DNA from: Flavobacterium ranwuense
GTDB lineage: Bacteria > Bacteroidota > Bacteroidia > Flavobacteriales > Flavobacteriaceae
Assembly: GCF_004349315.1 (NCBI RefSeq)
Contig: NZ_SMLH01000011.1
Span: 62,001 to 126,000 of the forward strand
Length of the DNA stretch: 64,000 nt
Direction: 5' to 3'
Shown: in pieces, positions 25,715 through 33,824 of the stretch
Numbering within the stretch: position 1 is the stretch's first letter
Layout: every line of letters starts with the position of its first letter
Notes under the pieces: model-generated
Told to the model about the DNA's origin: nothing
What the model saw: the letters and a program-made list of their open reading frames with translations, nothing else
The model's database searches: none
Program-made: the position numbers and the translations under genes

Positions 25715-26641
25715 TTATTGTTTTACTTTTTTTGAATTAATGTAATCCACAATAGCTTCATACGGAGTTTCGAAATCAAACCATTTGGTGTTTTCATTTC
25801 TTTTGAACCAAGTCAACTGGCGTTTTGAAAATCTTCGAGTGTTTTTCTTTATTTCTTCGATAGCAAATTCTAATGAAATTTCTCTGTCAAAATAGCTGAA
25901 TAATTCTCTGTAACCTACAGTTTGCAAAGCATTCAACTCTTTATTTGGAAATAATGTTTTGGCTTCAGCCAGAAGCCCCTCATTCATCATGACATCAACA
26001 CGTTGATTGATTCGACTGTAAATGATTTTTCTGTCGGCTTCTAAACCAATTAAAATAGGAGTAAAGTTGCGTGTGTTTTGCTTCTGGTTTAAAAAAGAAG
26101 AATAGGGTTTCCCAGAACCCAAGCATACTTCTACAAAACGCATCATTCGTTGTGGGTTTTGCAATGTTTGAGGATTTTCGGCGGTCAAACTTTTGTAATA
26201 ATCAGGATCTAAAACTTCCAGTTTTTGTTGCAAATACCCAATTCCTAGTTTTTCGTAATTTGTGGTTATTTCAGTACGTACTGCAGCATCTATTTCGGGA
26301 AATTCATCAAAACCCTTTAGAATGGCATCTACATACAATCCGGAACCGCCAACCAGAATGGCATAATCATTTGTCAAAAATAATTGGTCAAGTTTAGCAA
26401 TAGCTTCTTTCTCGAAATCACCAACTGTATAATTCTCTAATATTGATTTGTTTTGGATGAAATGATGGGTAGTCGCTGCTAACTCGGCTTTGCTTGGTAC
26501 AGCGGTTCCAATGGTCATTTCCTTGAAAAACTGTCTGCTGTCACAGGAAATAATATCACATTTAAAATAGTTAGCTAATACTATACTCAAGGAAGTTTTT
26601 CCTATAGCCGTGGGCCCAATAATGGTTATTAAGTATTTCAT
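25715..26641 (-). CDS. miaA: tRNA dimethylallyltransferase
   Basis: MiaA adds the dimethylallyl group to A37 of tRNAs that read codons starting with U. The start at 26641 gives MKYLITIIGPTAIGKTSLSI with the P-loop GPTAIGKT. Typical later motifs are IISCDSRQFFKEMTIGTAVP, GGSGLYVDAILKGFDEFPE and the C-terminal RRFSKRQLTWFKRN. The frame is open 25 codons further upstream, but that stretch is dispersed-repeat DNA (copy C) and gives unrelated residues, so I use 26641. Length 308 residues is normal. Confidence 0.95.
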   Translation of the reverse strand: MKYLITIIGPTAIGKTSLSIVLANYFKCDIISCDSRQFFKEMTIGTAVPSKAELAATTHHFIQNKSILENYTVGDFEKEAIAKLDQLFLTNDYAILVGGSGLYVDAILKGFDEFPEIDAAVRTEITTNYEKLGIGYLQQKLEVLDPDYYKSLTAENPQTLQNPQRMMRFVEVCLGSGKPYSSFLNQKQNTRNFTPILIGLEADRKIIYSRINQRVDVMMNEGLLAEAKTLFPNKELNALQTVGYRELFSYFDREISLEFAIEEIKKNTRRFSKRQLTWFKRNENTKWFDFETPYEAIVDYINSKKVKQ

Positions 26642-26646
26642 ATTTC

Positions 26647-26790
26647 TTAGCCCAGATGGAAACGGAAACCCCGGAGTTATGAAAGTTTGTTTTTCTTGGT
26701 GTAGAAGAGCGACCAAAGGAAGCTCCTTTTATGCCTTAGAAAAACAACTGGGATAACGAGAGTTGCAGTGTACAGCTGGAATTGCTTCAA
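26647..26790 (+). repeat. Dispersed palindromic element, copy C (degenerate)
   Basis: The gap between miaA and the ion channel starts with TTAGCCCAGATGGAAACGGA (26647-26666) and ends with GTGTACAGCTGGAATTGC (26769-26786), which match the two ends of the element. The middle has diverged and the palindrome is poorly kept. It explains the false 25-codon extension of miaA. Confidence 0.55.
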
Positions 26791-26799
26791 ATTAATAAA

Positions 26800-27630
26800 T
26801 TATAGTTCTGCACCACAATGGTAGCAGTATTTTGCGTTATGTTCATGTCCTTCAGTACCACAACTTGGGCAAGGATTGATTTTTTCTAAATTATTTTTTT
26901 TACGATTGCTGTTTGCGAATTCCGCAGAAACTATTCCTGTAGGAACCGCAATAATGCCATAACCCATTATCATTACTGCCGATGCTATGGCTTGTCCTAG
27001 CGGTGTTATAGGCGAAATATCTCCATATCCTACCGTTGTCAGTGTTACGATTGTCCAATAAATACTGATAGGAATACTGGTAAAACCGCCTTCTTTTCCT
27101 TCAACGATATACATTACTGAGCCAATGATGATACTGCTGATTAACATGAAATAGATGAAAATAAGTATTTTTCCTTTACTGGCAATCAACGCTTCTTTTA
27201 AGTGGGTGGATTGGCTGGAGAATTTTGGGTGTTTCAGAATCTTGAATAATCGCAACAATCGTAAAGCTCTAACGACTGTTAAAACGCTTGTTCCAACAAA
27301 AAACAGGGAGAAATACATAGGTAATGTTGCAATCAAATCAATTATTCCATAAAAACTAAAGATATATTTTATGGGGTTTTTAATCGATATAATTCTAAGA
27401 ATGTATTCTAAAGTAAAGAAAATAGTAATAATCCATTCCAAAACAATGAGTTGTTGGTGGTACTTTGTGTCAAAACCTTTGACTGTTTCAAGCATCACTA
27501 TAACGACACTCAATAGAATAACGCCTAAAAGAATGAGGTCAAATAATCTTCCGGAAGCGGTATTTGTTCCGTAAATTACGATATTAGTTCTTTGTCTAAA
27601 AGCATCAAATTTTGACTTTAATCTTTGCAT
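26800..27630 (-). CDS. Voltage-gated-type potassium channel with C-terminal zinc ribbon
   Basis: The 276-residue protein has six membrane segments. S4 has spaced basic residues in LTVVRALRLLRLFKILKH, and the pore has the selectivity filter TVGYGD in WTIVTLTTVGYGDISPITPL. This fits a Kv-like tetrameric K+ channel in the inner membrane. The C-terminus has a short zinc ribbon, CPSCGTEGHEHNAKYCYHCG, with two CxxC pairs, which may help tetramer assembly or sensing. Transport of K+ is inferred from the filter. It lies between miaA and the exonuclease gene, all leftward. Confidence 0.92.
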   Translation of the reverse strand: MQRLKSKFDAFRQRTNIVIYGTNTASGRLFDLILLGVILLSVVIVMLETVKGFDTKYHQQLIVLEWIITIFFTLEYILRIISIKNPIKYIFSFYGIIDLIATLPMYFSLFFVGTSVLTVVRALRLLRLFKILKHPKFSSQSTHLKEALIASKGKILIFIYFMLISSIIIGSVMYIVEGKEGGFTSIPISIYWTIVTLTTVGYGDISPITPLGQAIASAVMIMGYGIIAVPTGIVSAEFANSNRKKNNLEKINPCPSCGTEGHEHNAKYCYHCGAEL

Positions 27631-27657
27631 AATTATGTTGTAATTATTAGCATATGA

Positions 27658-29019
27658 TTAGAATTTTACAATTTTCAGTGTTTTACTTTTTCGAACATGA
27701 CCTTGAATGATAGTACGTGTATCCTTATTATTTTGCATGGGAATAATAATATTTTTAAGGATTTCGATGTTGTTTATTTGATAGTTTAAATCATAGAAAG
27801 CATAGCCTTTATAAATTCCGTTTTCAATTAAAACTGCACTGCGTTCATTGATGGTTCTTCCTTGGTCAACAAGTAGCATATTTTGATTTTCGAAGCTATT
27901 ATTTTCTATAAATGCCTGAACTCTTGCGTTATATTCTTCAGCAGAAATCTCTCCAATGCAAGCACCGTCACACTCTTTTATATTGTATTGAAAACAGTTA
28001 GTTTTTGAAACATATAAACCGGTAAGTTTTTGGCATAAATTATAATGGGATGTTATTCTGAACAACGCATTTTTTCCTTCTTGTAAGGAAGTAAATGAGG
28101 TGATTTCTTTTTTTCGACCGTCTGCTTTTTGAAGTTTTAGATTGAGATAACCATTTTTATCTTTTTCAGCGTATAAAGCCAATTGGGAAGTATTTTTTCT
28201 TTGTCCTCGGTTATGAATAGGTTTGTTGATTTTTATTTCTTCACTTTCTTTCAATAAAGCGATCAATTCACTTCCGGTTTCATCATATGTTACCGTAAAA
28301 ACTTCGGCTTGTATTTTCTTGCATTTTGTGGAAGTCCCCGTAAAATGCTGATTTACACGTTTTTTTATGTTTCGGCTTTTGCCAATATAGATCAGATTTC
28401 CTTTTTCATTGTGAATGTAATAGATGCCTGTTTTAGCGGGTAAACCAGAAACAATATCCAGTAATTTTGGAGCGATTCCTTTTTCGATTTCCAGTTTTAT
28501 AAAATCTTTTACAATTTCTTTTTCTAAATCTTTTTCTAAAAGAATTTTAAATAGTTTGACTGTCGCCAAAGCATCGCCACTAGCTCTGTGTCTATCTGCC
28601 ATTGGGATTCCAAGCGCACGAACTAGTTTTCCTAAACTATGGGATGGTTGCTCCGGTAATAGTTTTTTTGATAATTCAACGGTACAAAGTGTTCTGGCTT
28701 CAAAATCATATCCTAATCGTCTAAATTCAGTTCGTAAAATTCTATAATCGAAAGAAGCATTATGGGCCACAATAACACAATCATTTGTCATTTCGATAAT
28801 ACGTTTGGCCACTTCAAAAAACTTTGGAGCAGAATGTAACATAGCATTATTAATCCCCGTTAGTTTCACTACAAATGGCTGAATTGGAATTTCCGGATTT
28901 ACTAAACTGATGAATTGATCCACAACTTCATGACCATCAAATTTATAGATGGCGATTTCAGTGATTCCTTCTTCGTTGAATTGTCCTCCAGTGGTTTCTA
29001 TGTCTAGTATTGCGTACAA
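27658..29019 (-). CDS. DEDDh exonuclease fused to a GIY-YIG nuclease domain
   Basis: The 453-residue protein begins with a DnaQ-type 3'-5' exonuclease domain (AILDIETTGGQFNEEGITEI with the first Asp and Glu, VIVAHNASFDYRIL, and HRASGDALATVKLF with the His and Asp). A UvrC/Cho-type GIY-YIG domain starts near residue 195 (TGIYYIHNEKGNLIYIGKSR). The C-terminal part (NIKECDGACIGEISAEEYNA) resembles the region after the nuclease in Cho-like proteins. The fusion suggests nucleotide-excision or repair work with both incision and end trimming. It is known in Bacteroidetes but little studied. Confidence 0.87.
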   Translation of the reverse strand: MYAILDIETTGGQFNEEGITEIAIYKFDGHEVVDQFISLVNPEIPIQPFVVKLTGINNAMLHSAPKFFEVAKRIIEMTNDCVIVAHNASFDYRILRTEFRRLGYDFEARTLCTVELSKKLLPEQPSHSLGKLVRALGIPMADRHRASGDALATVKLFKILLEKDLEKEIVKDFIKLEIEKGIAPKLLDIVSGLPAKTGIYYIHNEKGNLIYIGKSRNIKKRVNQHFTGTSTKCKKIQAEVFTVTYDETGSELIALLKESEEIKINKPIHNRGQRKNTSQLALYAEKDKNGYLNLKLQKADGRKKEITSFTSLQEGKNALFRITSHYNLCQKLTGLYVSKTNCFQYNIKECDGACIGEISAEEYNARVQAFIENNSFENQNMLLVDQGRTINERSAVLIENGIYKGYAFYDLNYQINNIEILKNIIIPMQNNKDTRTIIQGHVRKSKTLKIVKF

Positions 29020-29072
29020 ATTTTTTATTTAATGTTTAATGTTTCAAGTTACGAAACATCTGAAATCAAAAA

Positions 29073-29726
29073 TCAATTTCTTCCTCCAAAGATACTACTT
29101 CCAATCCGAACCATTGTGCTTCCACATTCAATTGCGAGTTGATAATCGCCGGACATTCCCATAGAAAGAATGGTAAATTGTGAATTATGAATTATGCATT
29201 GATCAAAAATAGATTTCAAATGGGTGAATTCTTTCTTGATTTGATCTTTATTGTCTGTAAAAGTTGCCATTCCCATTAATCCAACGATTCTAATGTTTTT
29301 CAGTTCTTGAAATTCATTTGAAGATAGGAGTGAAGCGAGTTCTTTCTCGTCAAGACCAAATTTAGTCTCCTCTTCAGCAATATGTATTTGTAATAAACAA
29401 TCGATAACTCTATTGTGTTTTAGCGCCTGTTTGTTGATTTCCTGTACTAATTTTAAGCTATCTACTCCATGAATCAAGCTCACAAATTGTGCCATAAATT
29501 TGACTTTATTTGTTTGAACGTGACCGATCATATGCCATTGAATGTCTTTGGGCATTTGTTCCCATTTCTCGGCCATTTCCTGGATTTTGTTTTCTCCAAA
29601 AATGCGTTGACCGGCTTCATACCCTTCCATTAAATCCGAAACAGGTTTGGTTTTTGAAACCGCAACTAAGGTTACGTCTGACGGTAAGGTTGATTTTATC
29701 TTGAGTAAGTTGTTTGCTATTGACAT
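29073..29726 (-). CDS. YggS-family pyridoxal-phosphate homeostasis protein
   Basis: The 217-residue TIM-barrel protein binds PLP through Lys25 (LVAVSKTKP) and has FGENKIQEMAEKW, WHMIGHVQTNKVK, and ILSMGMSGDYQLAIECGSTM near the end. The family balances free PLP. About residues 176-184 (CIIHNSQFT) are encoded by the repeat word at 29176-29200, which also occurs between genes at 25670-25694. The frame and the flanking family motifs are intact, so the protein is probably functional. Confidence 0.93.
   Translation of the reverse strand: MSIANNLLKIKSTLPSDVTLVAVSKTKPVSDLMEGYEAGQRIFGENKIQEMAEKWEQMPKDIQWHMIGHVQTNKVKFMAQFVSLIHGVDSLKLVQEINKQALKHNRVIDCLLQIHIAEEETKFGLDEKELASLLSSNEFQELKNIRIVGLMGMATFTDNKDQIKKEFTHLKSIFDQCIIHNSQFTILSMGMSGDYQLAIECGSTMVRIGSSIFGGRN
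29176..29200. repeat. AATTGTGAATTAT word repeat inside the yggS gene
   Basis: This 25-base stretch matches 23 of 25 bases of the intergenic segment at 25670-25694 in the same orientation. It encodes part of a loop just before the conserved LSMGMS strand of YggS. Confidence 0.7.
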
Positions 29727-29759
29727 TTTAATGTTTTGATTTTAAAGCGTTACTAAAAC

Positions 29760-30980
29760 CTAAAGTTCATAAACGACTAATCCGCTTCTAAACTTGGGTT
29801 CGATGTACGTACTTTTTGGAGGCATTATTAAATTGGCGTCAGCCAAAGCTTTTATTTCTCCAATATTTGAGGGGAATAATATAAAACCAATTTCAAATTC
29901 TCCTTGGTCAATTTTATTTTTTACCTCTAAAACGGATTGTTTTCCTGAAAGATATTCTATTCGTTCGTCATTGCGTAAATCTTCAATGGCTAGAATTGGC
30001 AGCAACACTTTCTTGTATAAAATTTGTGTGTCTAAACTATCCAGAGCTGTTTTGAAAACTTCATTTTCTTTTCGCAAAATTAAGCTATAAAAGGCATTGT
30101 CAAGATACATTCCGAACTGATGCTTTTGAGAAGGCTGAAAAGGTTGTTGGAATTTGTTTTCAACAATGAAATTCTTTTCTAATTCATTTATGAAATCTTC
30201 TTTCGAAAAACCGTTTAAATCTTTTACCAAACGATTGAATTCATATATTTTGACATTGTTTTCGGAAATTAAATAGCTCAGAATATGATTTTTTGCTGTA
30301 TTTTCTGAATCATCATTTTCTTCGGATAGTAATTTCAGTGCTTCGGTACGATGATGACCGTCAGCTATGTAAAGATTATTTGTTTTTTCAAATATGTTTT
30401 GTAGCCAATTGATTTCTAATGCATCTTCAATTTTCCACAGATAATGAATCTCTTTTTTTGTGGTTGAAAATTCAAAATCGGCTAATTTTTGGGTACAATT
30501 AAAAATCCAGTTTTCAATCGTTTTATTATCAGGATACGTCATTAAAACCGGTTCTGTATTGAACTCTGAATATTTCATGTATTCTTTTAGTAATCGGACT
30601 CTGAAAGCAATAATGTCTTCATGTTTTTTGATGATATCATTGCGATAATCTTCTACGCTTGTCCCTGCAATAATCCCTGTGAATGATTGTGTTTTGGTAA
30701 CAATTTTATGAATATAAATGGCAGGTTTTTTGTCTTTTACTAAAATGATTTCATTTTTGAAATCCTCGTATTTTTGATGTACTTGTCGGTATCTTTTTTC
30801 AAAAGAAACGCTTTCCTGATTGGTGTAAGCGGGTTTTAGTATATGCAAAAAAGACAACGGATTGAAATCCAATTGCGCTGCTAATTCAGCATTTACATAT
30901 TCTTCATAAGAACGACAAGTGACAAGACAAACCTTATCACGAGTAGGACGAACTGCTTTGAAAGGAACTATTTTGGCCAT
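29760..30980 (-). CDS. DUF1015 family protein
   Basis: The 406-residue protein starts MAKIVPFKAVRPTRDKVCLV and has the family marks SFLHILKPAY, IAGTSVEDYRN, LYIADGHHRTEALKLLSEEN and, near the end, PPKSTYIEPKFRSGLVVYEL. The GHHR segment resembles the ParB/SerK-like phosphotransfer fold, so it may be related to free-serine kinases. No enzymatic activity is established for this branch. It is downstream of the 3-hydroxyacyl-CoA dehydrogenase on the same strand, separated by a repeat-rich 99-bp gap. Confidence 0.85.
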   Translation of the reverse strand: MAKIVPFKAVRPTRDKVCLVTCRSYEEYVNAELAAQLDFNPLSFLHILKPAYTNQESVSFEKRYRQVHQKYEDFKNEIILVKDKKPAIYIHKIVTKTQSFTGIIAGTSVEDYRNDIIKKHEDIIAFRVRLLKEYMKYSEFNTEPVLMTYPDNKTIENWIFNCTQKLADFEFSTTKKEIHYLWKIEDALEINWLQNIFEKTNNLYIADGHHRTEALKLLSEENDDSENTAKNHILSYLISENNVKIYEFNRLVKDLNGFSKEDFINELEKNFIVENKFQQPFQPSQKHQFGMYLDNAFYSLILRKENEVFKTALDSLDTQILYKKVLLPILAIEDLRNDERIEYLSGKQSVLEVKNKIDQGEFEIGFILFPSNIGEIKALADANLIMPPKSTYIEPKFRSGLVVYEL

Positions 30981-30990
30981 AATTATGTTA

Positions 30991-31079
30991 AAAGTCGAAA
31001 GTCATAAAGTCATAAAGTCATAAAGTCGAATGTTTAAAGAAACGGACTTTAAGACTTTTGACTTTCAAACTTTATGACA
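30991..31079. repeat. CATAAAGT tandem words with an inverted partner
   Basis: AAAGTCGAAAGTCATAAAGT starts near 30991 and CATAAAGT repeats three times to about 31024. The words then return inverted as GACTTTAAGACTTTTGACTT near 31043-31062 and CTTTATGACAT at the end. The same words in reverse orientation are found at about 59325-59358, upstream of proA. Confidence 0.6.
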
Positions 31080-31967
31080 TTAAATAAATTGTTTAGAAAT
31101 TTTCTCTGCTTTTTTGCTTTCAGAATAATCGTAGAAACCTTCACCAGATTTCACTCCCATTCTTCCTGCACGAACCATATTTACCAGTAATGGACAAGGC
31201 GCATATTTTGGGTTTTTGAAACCGTCGTACATTACATTTAGAATGGCCAAACATACATCAAGACCAATAAAATCTGCTAATTGTAAAGGTCCCATTGGGT
31301 GTCCCATTCCGAGTTTCATAACAGTGTCAATTTCATAAACACCCGCCACTTTATTGTATAATGTTTCGATAGCTTCGTTAATCATTGGCATCAAAATTCT
31401 ATTGGCAACAAAACCAGGATAATCGTTTACTTCAACAGGTATTTTTCCTAATTTCTCAGAAAGATTCATGATGATTTTTGTCACTTCGTCAGAAGTATTA
31501 TAACCACGAATAATTTCTACCAGTTTCATGATAGGCACCGGATTCATAAAGTGCATTCCGATAACACGTTCCGGATGAGCCACAACTGCTCCAATTTGAG
31601 TAATCGAAATGGAAGAAGTATTGGTTGCCAAAATCGTATTGTGAGAACAAGCTTCGTTTAATTGTTTGAAAATATTTAATTTCAATTCAACATTTTCTGT
31701 CGCAGCTTCAACCACTAAATCTACACCTACAACACCATCTTTAATATCTGTATAAGTGATAATATTGGTGATCGTTTTAGCTTTGTCTTCTTGGGTGATA
31801 CTCCCTTTTGCAATCATTCGGTCTAAATTAGCGGCGATAGTTGCCATTCCTTTATCCAAAGATTTCTCTGAAACATCTATTAATTTTACGGTAAAACCAC
31901 TTTGTGCAAAGGTGTGGGCGATTCCATTCCCCATTGTTCCTGCTCCGATTACGGCTATTGCTTTCAT
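31080..31967 (-). CDS. 3-hydroxybutyryl-CoA dehydrogenase
   Basis: The enzyme oxidises 3-hydroxyacyl-CoA to 3-ketoacyl-CoA with NAD(P), or the reverse. The start at 31967 gives MKAIAVIGAGTMGNGIAHTF, the Rossmann site. The catalytic His lies in VIGMHFMNPVPIMKLVEIIR, and the C-terminal domain has NRILMPMINEAIETL and GHPMGPLQLADFIGLDV. The 17 upstream in-frame codons come from repeat DNA (31970-32018), so I reject them. The 295-residue length fits short-chain members (Hbd/PaaH-like). A hairpin of 17-bp perfect arms precedes it. Confidence 0.92.
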   Translation of the reverse strand: MKAIAVIGAGTMGNGIAHTFAQSGFTVKLIDVSEKSLDKGMATIAANLDRMIAKGSITQEDKAKTITNIITYTDIKDGVVGVDLVVEAATENVELKLNIFKQLNEACSHNTILATNTSSISITQIGAVVAHPERVIGMHFMNPVPIMKLVEIIRGYNTSDEVTKIIMNLSEKLGKIPVEVNDYPGFVANRILMPMINEAIETLYNKVAGVYEIDTVMKLGMGHPMGPLQLADFIGLDVCLAILNVMYDGFKNPKYAPCPLLVNMVRAGRMGVKSGEGFYDYSESKKAEKISKQFI

Positions 31968-31990
31968 ATTTTTTAGTTTAAAGTTTAAAA

Positions 31991-32033
31991 GTTTAAAGTT
32001 TAAAGTTCTCTTGAGCAACTTTAAACTTTAAAC
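31991..32033. repeat. Perfect 17-bp inverted repeat of GTTTAAAGT words
   Basis: Arms 31991-32007 (GTTTAAAGTTTAAAGTT) and 32017-32033 are exact reverse complements with a 9-nt loop. It lies between the oxidoreductase gene at 32043 and the dehydrogenase at 31967. It could slow transcription between them; there is no clear T-tract. Confidence 0.75.
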
Positions 32034-32042
32034 AAATTTTAT

Positions 32043-33008
32043 TTACTTTTTAAAACAATCAATAATTTGATACGCCACTCTTAACGCTTCAGTTGCTTGT
32101 TCCAATGTTACAACAGGTTCTGTATCATTGATTATAGCATCTGCAAATGATTCCAGTTCATCAAGAATTGCGTTGTTTTGTTCTACATCTGGATTGGAGA
32201 AGTAGATTTGTTTTTTTACGCCTTCAGCATTTTGTAAAATCATATCAAAATCACCGGGAACTTCCGGAGCATCTTTCATTTTTACCACTTCACATTTCTT
32301 TTCTAAGAAATCAACTGAGATATAAGCATCTTTTTGGAAAAAACGAGATTTACGCATGTTTTTCATCGAAATTCTGCTCGCAGTTAAATTGGCAACACAA
32401 CCATTTTCGAATTCTATCCTGGCATTGGCAATATCCGGCGTATCACTGATAACCGAAACACCACTGGCATTTATATTTTTCACTTTTGATTTTACAACGC
32501 TCAAAATAGCATCAATATCATGGATCATCAAATCTAAAACTACGGGAACATCGGTTCCACGAGGATTGAATTCAGCAAGACGATGGGTTTCAATAAACAT
32601 AGGATTTTCAATCATATTCTTGGTAGCGATAAATGCTGGATTGAAACGCTCCACATGACCTACTTGACCTTTGACATTATATGCTGCCGCCAAAGCGATA
32701 ATTTCTTCGGCTTCTTCCACCGTATTTGAAATGGGTTTTTCAATAAAAACGTGCTTGCCGGATTTAATGGCTACTTTGGCACATTTGTAGTGAGAAAGAG
32801 TTGGTGTTACAATGTCAATTACATCAACTGCATGAATAAGAGTGGCAATTGTGCTAAAATGTTTATAGCCGAATTCTTTAGAAACCTTTTCGGCATTCTC
32901 TTGATTTGGGTCATAAAAACCGACTAATTCATATTTATCAGATTGTTGTAATAAACGCAAATGTATTTTTCCTAGATGACCAGCACCTAATACTCCAATT
33001 TTCAGCAT
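32043..33008 (-). CDS. Gfo/Idh/MocA-family oxidoreductase
   Basis: The 321-residue protein has an N-terminal Rossmann fold (LKIGVLGAGHLGKIHLRLLQ), the segment KHVFIEKPISNTVEEAEEII with the EKP catalytic motif of the family, and the C-terminal half with DLMIHDIDAILSVV. The substrate (a sugar, inositol or related alcohol, NAD(P)-dependent) cannot be given from sequence. It is the first gene of the leftward block and diverges from pcm. Confidence 0.9.
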   Translation of the reverse strand: MLKIGVLGAGHLGKIHLRLLQQSDKYELVGFYDPNQENAEKVSKEFGYKHFSTIATLIHAVDVIDIVTPTLSHYKCAKVAIKSGKHVFIEKPISNTVEEAEEIIALAAAYNVKGQVGHVERFNPAFIATKNMIENPMFIETHRLAEFNPRGTDVPVVLDLMIHDIDAILSVVKSKVKNINASGVSVISDTPDIANARIEFENGCVANLTASRISMKNMRKSRFFQKDAYISVDFLEKKCEVVKMKDAPEVPGDFDMILQNAEGVKKQIYFSNPDVEQNNAILDELESFADAIINDTEPVVTLEQATEALRVAYQIIDCFKK

Positions 33009-33152
33009 AACGATGTAATTTTTACAAAAATAGCAATAAAATGATTAATCTATTATTGATATGGGACAATTATTTAGTTAATTTAAAATTTAAAATCCAA
33101 CATTTGAATTCAGAAATTCTTTTCTATTTTTACCAAAATAAAATATTAAATT

Positions 33153-33794
33153 TTGAAAGACACAGCCAAGCATCAAGGACTTCGGAATCAATTAATAAGC
33201 GTTTTAGAGCAAAAAGGGATTACTGATAAAAGTGTTTTGGATGCGATAAAAAAGATTCCAAGACATTTATTTTTAAATTCCAGTTTTGAAGATTATGCTT
33301 ATCAAGATAAAGCATTTCCTATTGGTGCTGGTCAAACGATATCGCAACCATATACAGTAGCTTTTCAATCTCAATTATTAGAAGTAAAAAAAGAGCATAA
33401 AATTTTAGAAATAGGAACAGGTTCTGGATATCAAACAGCTGTTTTATGTTTGTTAGGAGCCAAAGTATTTAGCGTTGAAAGACAAAAAGAATTGTTTAAG
33501 CAAACTTCTGTTTTATTTCCAAAATTGAATATTCGCCCCAAACATCTTTCTTTTGGAGATGGTTATAAAGGGTTGCCAAGTTATGCCCCTTTTGATAGTA
33601 TTATCGTAACTGCAGGTGCTCCATTTATACCTCAGCCTTTGATGGCACAGCTAAAAATAGGAGGAAGGCTAGTTATTCCGTTAGGGGAAGAGGTACAAAT
33701 TATGACTTTGTTAATTCGAAAAAATGAAACACAATTCGAGAAACATGAGTTTGGTGAATTTAGATTCGTTCCTTTATTAGAAGATAAAAATTAA
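33153..33794 (+). CDS. pcm: Protein-L-isoaspartate O-methyltransferase
   Basis: Pcm methylates L-isoaspartyl residues in aged proteins so that they can return to aspartate. The 213-residue protein has PIGAGQTISQPYTVAFQSQL and the SAM motif ILEIGTGSGYQTAVLCLLGA, then DSIIVTAGAPFIPQPLMAQL. The start is a TTG at 33153 (MKDTAKHQGLRNQLISVLEQ); a TAA at 33147 in the same frame leaves only an ATT as the alternative. A terminator follows at 33799. Confidence 0.93.
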   Translation: MKDTAKHQGLRNQLISVLEQKGITDKSVLDAIKKIPRHLFLNSSFEDYAYQDKAFPIGAGQTISQPYTVAFQSQLLEVKKEHKILEIGTGSGYQTAVLCLLGAKVFSVERQKELFKQTSVLFPKLNIRPKHLSFGDGYKGLPSYAPFDSIIVTAGAPFIPQPLMAQLKIGGRLVIPLGEEVQIMTLLIRKNETQFEKHEFGEFRFVPLLEDKN

Positions 33795-33798
33795 ATAA

Positions 33799-33824
33799 AA
33801 ACCCGCTAATCAGCGGGTTTCTTA
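33799..33824. terminator. Bidirectional terminator between pcm and fic
   Basis: AAACCCGCT (33799-33807) pairs with AGCGGGTTT (33812-33820). On the minus strand a T-rich run follows the stem. It serves pcm (rightward) and the Fic gene (leftward), which are convergent. Confidence 0.75.

Noticed and set aside
26642..26716. N-terminal extension of MiaA
   Set aside because: The 25 extra codons come from dispersed repeat copy C and precede the normal start MKYLITIIGPTAIGK.
31968..32018. N-terminal extension of the 3-hydroxybutyryl-CoA dehydrogenase
   Set aside because: It is translated GTTTAAAGT repeat DNA. The protein motif begins at MKAIAVIGAG.
33041..33226. Small gene before pcm
   Set aside because: The frame overlaps the pcm start, has no family pattern, and reads low-complexity leader DNA.
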